A stretch of DNA of 64,000 nt from Shinella curvata. GTDB lineage: Bacteria; Pseudomonadota; Alphaproteobacteria; Rhizobiales; Rhizobiaceae. This document shows positions 58,636 to 64,000 of the stretch, one piece after another (the stretch's first letter is position 1; every line of letters starts with the position of its first letter). The translations under genes and the position numbers were made by a program. The notes under the pieces were generated by a model. It made no database searches and was not told the origin of the DNA. It was given only the letters and a program-made list of their open reading frames with translations. The stretch spans positions 124,001-188,000 of the forward strand of contig NZ_JALJCJ010000003.1 in assembly GCF_022899935.1 (NCBI RefSeq), given 5' to 3'.

Positions 58636-59609
58636 AGCCATCGCTTTTCGATCTCTACCGCCCGCATGCGGAACCCAGCACCATGGTGGCCTTTGCGGAA
58701 AACACGCTCGACCGCCAATCCGAACACCGCGCTGCCGATTGCCTGGAACAGGCCTTCAAGGCGGACAACGTGCATGCTTTCGCGATTGCTGGCGGCAAAC
58801 TCGTCGTCAAGCATGACGAGAAGATCATCGATCCACTCTTCGCGCCCTACGAGCTTGCCGAACTCGATCCGATCCCGGACGAATCCATCCTGCTCGGCTA
58901 TCTCCGGAACGGCGAGCCGCGGCTCGCCATCCCCGTGCGGGCCGATCCCGACACGCTGCAGGAGCCGTTGAAGGCCACAGACGGGCGCACGCTCTATCGC
59001 CAGCAGATGCTCGACGACGACCTACTTGGCCAGTTCGCCCAGGCCTCCAGCCTGATGACCTGGAACGGCAACAACCGCTTCTGCGGCAAATGCGGTTCGC
59101 CGACCCGCTCGGAGATCGGCGGCTATCGCCGTGTCTGCGAGGCCTGCAACCATACGACCTTCCCGCGCACCGACCCGGTCGCCATTATGCTGGTCATCGA
59201 TATCGAGCGGGATCTCTGCCTGCTCGGGCGCTCGCCGCATTTCCAGCCGGGCATGTATTCCTGCCTCGCCGGCTTCCTGGAACCCGGCGAGACGATCGAG
59301 CACACGGTGCGCCGCGAGACATTGGAAGAATCCGGCATCAAGGTCGGCCGCGTGCGTTACCACGCCTCGCAGCCCTGGCCGATGCCGCATTCCCTGATGA
59401 TCGGCTGCTATGCCGAGGCGATCTCCTTCGATATCCGCCGCGACGAGACGGAGCTGGAGGACTGCCGCTGGTTCACCCGCGCCGAGACGGCCGAGATGAT
59501 CGAACGCAGCGCCATGTCAGGCACGGCGCCCGGCACCACCACGCCGCCGCCGAAGGGCGCCATCGCGCACCGGCTGATGCGCGACTGGCTGGACTGGAAG
59601 ATCGGCTAG
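58632..59609 (+). CDS. nudC: NAD+ diphosphatase NudC
   Basis: A 325-residue Nudix hydrolase that cleaves NAD(H) and removes NAD caps from RNA. It has an N-terminal domain, a zinc ribbon (CGKCGSPTRSE and CEAC), the Nudix box GFLEPGETIEHTVRRETLEE and the diagnostic NudC motif SQPWPMPHSLM just after it. It follows the HIT gene with a 4-base overlap. Its end overlaps the convergent small membrane gene. Confidence 0.96.
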   Translation: MKPSLFDLYRPHAEPSTMVAFAENTLDRQSEHRAADCLEQAFKADNVHAFAIAGGKLVVKHDEKIIDPLFAPYELAELDPIPDESILLGYLRNGEPRLAIPVRADPDTLQEPLKATDGRTLYRQQMLDDDLLGQFAQASSLMTWNGNNRFCGKCGSPTRSEIGGYRRVCEACNHTTFPRTDPVAIMLVIDIERDLCLLGRSPHFQPGMYSCLAGFLEPGETIEHTVRRETLEESGIKVGRVRYHASQPWPMPHSLMIGCYAEAISFDIRRDETELEDCRWFTRAETAEMIERSAMSGTAPGTTTPPPKGAIAHRLMRDWLDWKIG

Positions 59610-59842
59610 CGCCAGCCGAAATGCGGCTGGTCGCCCGGATGCGCGCGCAGGCGCAGGCTTGGCGCAATGAAGCGGGCAATGATCGGGCTGACGAGGAAGG
59701 TCGCGACAGTCCAGGCCGGGATCAGGTATTTGGCCTCGTCATTGAGGGCGGGAACCGTCAGGATCGTGATGGTGCCGACGCCGAAGATGACGGCATTCAC
59801 CATCATCGAGACCATGATCGTGATGTAAGTGATCGTACGCAT
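59606..59842 (-). CDS. Small membrane protein, unknown function
   Basis: A 78-residue protein with two predicted helices (MVSMMVNAVIFGVGTITIL and LIPAWTVATFLVSPIIARFI) and a short polar tail. The ATG at 59842 is six bases after GGAG, better spaced than the ATG two codons earlier. No family is recognised with certainty, though such proteins are common in rhizobia. Confidence 0.75.
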   Translation of the reverse strand: MRTITYITIMVSMMVNAVIFGVGTITILTVPALNDEAKYLIPAWTVATFLVSPIIARFIAPSLRLRAHPGDQPHFGWR

Positions 59843-59875
59843 GGGCATCTCCTTTCATCGGGGAAATGCCTCCTC

Positions 59876-59897
59876 GGCGGCGCGGTTCCGCGCCGCC
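59876..59897 (-). terminator. Strong hairpin between pheA and the small membrane gene
   Basis: GGCGGCGCG at 59876-59884 pairs perfectly with CGCGCCGCC at 59889-59897 (loop GTTC). It may end pheA transcripts, but the U-rich run after it is poor, so it may need Rho or act as an mRNA end stabiliser. Confidence 0.5.
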
Positions 59898-59949
59898 TGA
59901 CAATCGTCAAGTTCCTTGCCCGCTATAACTCCGGACGGAAACCGCGTGC

Positions 59950-60801
59950 TCAGAAGGCGCTGCGCATCGGGTGCGCCCGGTAGGTGCCGAGGATGCGCAC
60001 CTTCTCCGAGAAGAACCGCAGTTCGTCGAGCGCGCGGCGCACATGCGGATCGTCGGGATGCCCCTCGATATCGGCATAGAACTGCGTCGCCGTGAAGGTG
60101 CCGCCGATCTGGTAGCTTTCGAGCTTCGTCATGTTGATGCCGTTCGTCGCAAAGCCGCCGAGCGCCTTGTAGAGGGCGGCCGGGATGTTGCGCACGTTGA
60201 AGATGAAGGTCGTGACGATGATTTCGTCCTCGACACGCTCTGCAACGACAGGCTCCCGTGACAGGACGACGAAACGCGTGACGTTGCTTTCGGTATCCTC
60301 GACATTTTCCGCGATGATCGACAGGCCGTAGAGATCAGCGGCAAGGCGGGGCGCGAGCGCCGCCATCGAGCGATCGCCGGTCTCCGAGACGAGCTTTGCG
60401 GCACCCGCCGTATCGCCAGCGATAACGGGCTTCCAGCCATTGAGCCGCACGATCTTGCGGCACTGGCCGAGCGCATGGATATGGCTGTGGACCGTGCGCA
60501 CCTCCTCCTTGGTGACGCCGGGCAGCACCATGAGCTGGAAGCGTATCGGCATGAAATATTCGCCGACGATATGCAGACGCGATTCCGGCAGGAGATGGTG
60601 AATGTCGGCCACGCGGCCGGCGATCGTGTTCTCGATCGGGATCATGCCGAGATCGGCATCGCCGTTCTCGACGGCCAGCAGCGCATCCTCGAACGTCTGG
60701 CAGGGCAGCGGATCCATCGTCGGAAACATGTCGCGGCTCGCCATATCGGAATTGGCGCCGAACTCGCCCTGGAAGGCGATGCGGTTGGTCTTCATGATCA
60801 T
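59950..60801 (-). CDS. pheA: Prephenate dehydratase
   Basis: A 283-residue enzyme of phenylalanine synthesis: prephenate to phenylpyruvate. It is the monofunctional form without chorismate mutase. The N-terminal IAFQGEFGANSDMASRDMF, IPIENTIAGRVADIHHLL and the catalytic ESNVTRFVVLS belong to the dehydratase domain; the C-terminal ACT domain (NVRNIPAALYKALGGFATNG) binds phenylalanine for feedback control. An ATG two codons later is an alternative start. Confidence 0.96.
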   Translation of the reverse strand: MIMKTNRIAFQGEFGANSDMASRDMFPTMDPLPCQTFEDALLAVENGDADLGMIPIENTIAGRVADIHHLLPESRLHIVGEYFMPIRFQLMVLPGVTKEEVRTVHSHIHALGQCRKIVRLNGWKPVIAGDTAGAAKLVSETGDRSMAALAPRLAADLYGLSIIAENVEDTESNVTRFVVLSREPVVAERVEDEIIVTTFIFNVRNIPAALYKALGGFATNGINMTKLESYQIGGTFTATQFYADIEGHPDDPHVRRALDELRFFSEKVRILGTYRAHPMRSAF

Positions 60802-60815
60802 GGCAGAAATCCGTG

Positions 60816-61571
60816 TCAGATGGGGTTGGCCGCGAGCATGGCGCGGGCCTTTTCGAGGTCGGCTTGAGTATCGACACCGAGCGGAACCGTGTCAACGATC
60901 TCGACATCGATACGCATGCCGGCTTCGAGCGCCCGGAGCTGCTCCAGCGATTCCCGCTTTTCCAGCGTCGACGGCGTGAGCGCAACGAAGGCTTCAAGCG
61001 CCTTGCGGCGATAGGCATAGAGCCCGATGTGATGGTAGAGCGGGCCATTGCCGTGCGGCGCCGTCGCGCGCGTGAAATAGAGTGCACGCAGCCGGTTTTC
61101 GCCAATCGGCGAACCGACGACCTTCACGACGTTCGGATTGGTCTTCTCGTGCTCGTCGCGGATTTCCGTCGTCAGCGTAGCGATATCGGTCGATGCGTTC
61201 TCCAGTGGACGCAATGCCGCGCGGATCGTCTCGGGATCGATGGTCGGCAGGTCGCCCTGGACGTTGATGATCACCTCGGCGCGGCCTTCCGGATCGCTCG
61301 CCGTCAGCGCCTCGTAGATGCGGTCGGAACCGGATTGGTGATCGATCCGCGTCATGACCGCCTCGAAACCTGCCGCCACGACGGCATCGAAGACCGCCTG
61401 GTCATCCACCGCAACGACGACGCGTCCGACATCGGCGGCGGCGGCGCGACGCGCGACCTGAACAATCATCGGCAGGCCGGCAATATCGGCGAGCGGCTTG
61501 CCCGGAAGCCGGGTCGAGGCCATGCGGGCCGGAATGAGCACGAGGGTCTTGTCAAAATTGGCGGAATTCAT
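60816..61571 (-). CDS. kdsB: CMP-KDO synthetase (3-deoxy-manno-octulosonate cytidylyltransferase)
   Basis: A 251-residue nucleotidyltransferase that activates KDO for lipopolysaccharide core synthesis. The nucleotide-binding [20 protein letters not shown] and the family blocks [14 protein letters not shown] and [16 protein letters not shown] are clear. It starts at 61571 (MNSANFDKT), upstream of pheA by 14 bases, so the two are co-transcribed, an arrangement common in rhizobia. Confidence 0.96.
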   Translation of the reverse strand: MNSANFDKTLVLIPARMASTRLPGKPLADIAGLPMIVQVARRAAAADVGRVVVAVDDQAVFDAVVAAGFEAVMTRIDHQSGSDRIYEALTASDPEGRAEVIINVQGDLPTIDPETIRAALRPLENASTDIATLTTEIRDEHEKTNPNVVKVVGSPIGENRLRALYFTRATAPHGNGPLYHHIGLYAYRRKALEAFVALTPSTLEKRESLEQLRALEAGMRIDVEIVDTVPLGVDTQADLEKARAMLAANPI

Positions 61572-61722
61572 CGCAGGCCCTTCAAAACCCCCTGGAAAAG
61601 TGTCAAAAAGTCTCAGTGCGGGGGCTACAATCACTGTTGCAACGAAGCAGCAAAAGACATAGGTTCCGCGCGATTTCAAGACTGGCAGTGTCATGTCCGC
61701 CAGTCGCTAGGGGAGCGTTTGG

Positions 61723-62457
61723 ATGAACTCTTATGTGAACATGGGCGTGGGTGCCCTGCTCGGCACCGTCTTCGTACTGATGTCCGTGTCGATCGCTTCT
61801 GAAGGCATTTTCCATTCGGGCCATCCCGAGAAGGAAGGTTTTGCGATTGTCGCCGAGGAAGCCGGTGGCGAAGAAGCCGGCGGCGGTGAAGCTGCCAAGG
61901 CCACGCCGATCGCTACCCTGCTGGCCAGCGCCGATGCGGGTGCCGGTGAAACCGTCTTCAAGAAATGTGCGAGCTGTCACACCTCGGAGAAGGGCGGACC
62001 GAACAAGGTCGGACCCGGTCTCTGGGACATCGTGAACCGCCCGATCGCCTCGCATGAGGGCTTCAGCTATTCCGCCGGCATGACCACCTTCTCCGAGGGG
62101 CATAAGATCGTCTGGGACTTCGATCACCTGAACTTCTTCCTCGAAGCGCCCAAGAAGCACGTCCCGGGCACCGCCATGGGCTTCGCCGGCCTCAAGAAGG
62201 AAGATGAGCGCGCCAACCTGATCGCGTATCTGCGCACACTTTCCGACAACCCGGCTGCTCTGCCGACCCCGTCGGCCGAGGGCGCTGCCGCAACCGGTAC
62301 GGACGGCGCGGCTCCGGCTGAAGGCGGCGCGGCCGCCACGACGACCGAAGAAGCAAAGCCTGCTGAAGGCGGCGCTGCAACGACCACGACCGAGGGTGCC
62401 GCCCCGGCCGAAGGCACGACGCAGGGCACCACGACCGAACAGCCGGCCGCTCAGTAA
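61723..62457 (+). CDS. cycM: Membrane-anchored cytochrome c (CycM type)
   Basis: A 244-residue c-type cytochrome. The N-terminal helix ([18 protein letters not shown]) is an uncleaved anchor. The haem site is CASCH in the middle, with the axial Met in [11 protein letters not shown]. The cytochrome fold ends near residue 180 and is followed by a ~60-residue Ala/Thr/Glu/Pro tail with tandem repeats. CycM in Bradyrhizobium delivers electrons to the aa3 oxidase. It is divergent from kdsB. Confidence 0.92.
   Translation: MNSYVNMGVGALLGTVFVLMSVSIASEGIFHSGHPEKEGFAIVAEEAGGEEAGGGEAAKATPIATLLASADAGAGETVFKKCASCHTSEKGGPNKVGPGLWDIVNRPIASHEGFSYSAGMTTFSEGHKIVWDFDHLNFFLEAPKKHVPGTAMGFAGLKKEDERANLIAYLRTLSDNPAALPTPSAEGAAATGTDGAAPAEGGAAATTTEEAKPAEGGAATTTTEGAAPAEGTTQGTTTEQPAAQ
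62314..62457 (+). repeat. Degenerate 45-bp tandem repeat in the cytochrome c tail
   Basis: Three units beginning at 62314, 62359 and 62404 encode PAEGG(A/T)-type 15-residue repeats rich in Thr and Ala ([44 protein letters not shown]). They form an extended periplasmic tail that could vary in length between strains. Confidence 0.75.
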
Positions 62458-62479
62458 AAGAGCAGCTGCCAGCACACCG

Positions 62480-62507
62480 AAAACCCGGCCTTCGTGCCGG
62501 GTTTTTT
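62480..62507 (+). terminator. Intrinsic terminator after cycM
   Basis: The stem AAAACCCGGC pairs with GCCGGGTTTT around CTTCGT (62480-62505), and the T run continues to 62507. It lies about 25 bases after the stop codon. Confidence 0.92.
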
Positions 62508-62554
62508 GTTGCTAGGAGGTGGAGTTCATCTCCTCTCCCTTGCCTCCCCTCCAA

Positions 62555-62634
62555 GTCATCCTCAGGCTTGACCCGAGGATCCACGCGGCAAGTGAAGGCG
62601 TCAGATGGATGCTCGGGTCAAGCCCGAGCATGAC
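62555..62634. repeat. Pair of inverted palindromic repeat elements
   Basis: Two 29-bp copies at 62555-62583 and 62606-62634 lie in opposite orientation and differ at three positions. Each is itself a palindrome around GGCTTGACCC, and two of the differences are compensatory (CCTC/GAGG in one, GCTC/GAGC in the other). The core GGCTTGACCCGAG is common in alphaproteobacterial intergenic repeats, as I recall. The rest of the 62508-62722 gap shows nothing else. Confidence 0.75.
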
Positions 62635-62722
62635 GGAGGATAGGTGTGACGCTGTTCGTGGCGTAGCATTGTTCATGGAACGTCCAGCCGTTGGCGCCAG
62701 CGCACCCTGCCGGCAAAGACCT

Positions 62723-63667
62723 TCACCCTAACAGCCAGGCCCAGAAGGACACCGTGAACACGCCGAGCGCCGTCGTGATCGTGATGGTCGAAGACGCGAG
62801 GCCGTGACCGACGCCGAAATGATTGGCGAGCAACCAGGCATTGACGCCCGTCGGCACGGACGAGGTGAGCACCATGGCCGCCGTCCATTCCGGACTGAGG
62901 CCGAGCAGGCGGCAGGCGATATAGACGCATCCGGGCAGCATCACCAGCTTGAGGCCGGTCATAGCGAGTGCGATGCCGGCATTGCCGCCGACCTTGTACT
63001 TGTTGAGTGCCATGCCGATCGAGACCAGGGCCGCCGGTGCCGCCATGGCCGCGATCTGGTCGACCACGATCTTGACCGGCCCGACGAGCGGGATACCGGC
63101 GATGTGAAACACGGCACCGAGCGCCAGACCGATAACCAGCGGGTTGCGCACGAGGCTCTTGCCGATGCCGAGCAGCAGGCTGGCAAAACTCTGTGGCTCG
63201 CGCGTGCCTTCCTTGCGTTCCGCCCGCTCCATTAGGATCGTGCCGGCGATCATCATGGTCGGCAGATGCACCGAGAGCAGGACCGAGATCGCGACGAGAC
63301 CGTCCTGCCCGACGACCCGCGCCACGAGCGGCAGGCCGATGAAGACCGTGTTGGCGAAACCGGCGGAGACGCCGGCCAGCACGCCGATACGCCGGTCGCG
63401 CTTGAAGCCGATCGTCGCGATGAGATGCGCCACCGTCCAGGTGACGGCCACACCGCCGAAATAGGCGACCCAGATGCGCCACGGCGCTTCACCGGCAAAT
63501 TCGGCCTCCGCGATGGTGCGGAACAGCAGGAGCGGCACGGCGACGCGGAAGACGAACTCGCCAAGCCCCTCCCCCAGTTCCTCCCGGAGATAGCCGGTGC
63601 GGACGAGAAGCCAGCCGATGAGAATGAGCGCGAAGACGGGAAGAACGTTGAGGGCGACGTCGGACAT
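62723..63667 (-). CDS. AEC family transporter (auxin efflux carrier-like)
   Basis: A 314-residue permease with about ten helices in two five-helix halves. Family features include ANTVFIGLPLVARVVGQDG in the first half and SSVPTGVNAWLLANHFGVG in the second. Bacterial members move small organic acids such as malonate or malate; the substrate is not known here. I chose the ATG at 63667 (MSDVALNVLP), preceded by GGAA, over the longer frame. Confidence 0.9.
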   Translation of the reverse strand: MSDVALNVLPVFALILIGWLLVRTGYLREELGEGLGEFVFRVAVPLLLFRTIAEAEFAGEAPWRIWVAYFGGVAVTWTVAHLIATIGFKRDRRIGVLAGVSAGFANTVFIGLPLVARVVGQDGLVAISVLLSVHLPTMMIAGTILMERAERKEGTREPQSFASLLLGIGKSLVRNPLVIGLALGAVFHIAGIPLVGPVKIVVDQIAAMAAPAALVSIGMALNKYKVGGNAGIALAMTGLKLVMLPGCVYIACRLLGLSPEWTAAMVLTSSVPTGVNAWLLANHFGVGHGLASSTITITTALGVFTVSFWAWLLG

Positions 63668-63779
63668 GATCATTCCGGGCATGAAGCAGACGGCGGCGCG
63701 CACCGTCTCAAGATAACGTCATGGGTAGAGCAATCGCCGGGAGGGGTCCAGCGCGATACCGCCGGAAGGCGCACAAATG

Positions 63780-63940
63780 AAAAAAGCGAGGGTTATCCCC
63801 CCGCTTCCTCATCCCGGCATGGCCGGGGAAGTGTTTCGCGCTGTGCCAGTACATCCGTGGTCACTGCGGTTCGAAACACGACTTTCGTGTCTGACGAGGG
63901 TTCTACCGGCCACCTGTTACAGGGGTATGACAGAACCGTC
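63780..63940 (-). ncRNA. Candidate structured small RNA with intrinsic terminator
   Basis: The 333 bases from 63668 to the window end hold no convincing protein gene. On the minus strand they form, in order, an arm pair (63932-63937 with 63899-63904) enclosing a 4-bp hairpin at 63913-63923; a 6-bp hairpin at 63876-63890; a 6-bp hairpin at 63813-63827; and a 9-bp hairpin at 63784-63806 that runs into a U-tract (A-run 63780-63785). This ends as an independent transcript would, yet no gene precedes it. A CtrA box lies just upstream. The 5' end is estimated. Confidence 0.5.
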
Positions 63941-63971
63941 CGTCGATGAGATGAAGTCTGCCCCGATATGG

Positions 63972-63987
63972 TTAACAAAAGGTTAAC
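63972..63987. promoter_or_regulatory. Perfect CtrA-binding box
   Basis: TTAA at 63972-63975, seven bases, and TTAAC at 63983-63987 match TTAA-N7-TTAAC exactly. The minus strand also reads TTAA-N7-TTAAC, because both halves are GTTAAC. It lies about 30 bases before the estimated start of the candidate small RNA on the minus strand, and could equally serve a plus-strand gene beyond the window. Confidence 0.65.
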
Positions 63988-64000
63988 GCGGCGCTCGGTA

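Noticed and set aside
63777-63986. 69-codon plus-strand frame at the right edge
   Set aside because: Its start lies in a terminator hairpin, there is no ribosome site, and the Pro/Arg-rich product shows no features. The region reads better as structured RNA on the other strand.

Overview
The window is a chromosomal segment from an alphaproteobacterium of the family Rhizobiaceae. The evidence is the rhizobial che order (icpA-cheS-cheY1-cheA), a rhizobial ABC-type L-rhamnose locus, irr divergent from fabA-fabB-fabI, and a class II EPSP synthase that matches, as I remember it, the Agrobacterium sp. CP4 enzyme over nearly its whole length. I cannot fix the genus (Shinella, Ensifer, Rhizobium or Agrobacterium are all possible). 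Base composition is high G+C with one clear exception near 26.7-27.3 kb. There is no prophage, insertion sequence, rRNA operon or CRISPR array.

Layout. 1-4.1 kb: the start of the chemotaxis operon on the minus strand (soluble receptor IcpA, CheS, CheY1, and CheA cut by the window edge). 4.4-4.5 kb: a 37-residue membrane peptide gene. 4.55-15.3 kb: L-rhamnose catabolism. A minus-strand operon rhaR-S-T-P-Q-M-K (DeoR regulator, ABC importer, mutarotase, kinase) diverges from plus-strand rhaD-rhaI (bifunctional aldolase/dehydrogenase and isomerase) across a 0.2 kb control region packed with TGATTG repeats. 15.4-24 kb: small envelope and housekeeping genes (GlsB-like, 2-hydroxyacid dehydrogenase, RNase D, DUF817), nicotinamide phosphoribosyltransferase, and two low-complexity proteins of unknown function, each with a CtrA-like box upstream. 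24-29.6 kb: rpsA, cmk, an odd lower-G+C membrane gene, aroA, a FYDLN-acid protein and tRNA-Ala(GGC). 29.6-33.3 kb: small membrane and secreted proteins. 33.3-36.7 kb: irr and the unsaturated fatty acid genes fabA-fabB-fabI.

36.7-50.6 kb: an RNA and translation block on the minus strand. In transcription order it runs rimP, nusA, ylxR, infB, rbfA, truB, a sensor histidine kinase, an SH3 protein, rpsO, pnp, and an RsmC-like methyltransferase. A strong terminator-like hairpin lies between infB and rbfA. 50.9-62.5 kb: an MFS exporter, a lytic transglycosylase, recR, MOSC and LysE proteins, the SRP RNA gene upstream of dnaX-ybaB, HIT and nudC hydrolases, pheA, kdsB and a membrane-anchored cytochrome c. 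62.7-64 kb: an AEC transporter, then a region without a protein gene that looks like a structured small RNA on the minus strand downstream of a perfect CtrA box.

Most of the window is conserved rhizobial core. The points most worth following are the candidate CtrA-linked small RNA at the right edge, the EPSP synthase with Gly at residue 100 where CP4 has Ala, the symmetric rhamnose control region, the globin-type chemoreceptor with Glu where the haem-binding His should be, and the terminator inside the infB-rbfA operon. All family assignments are by eye; no searches were run.
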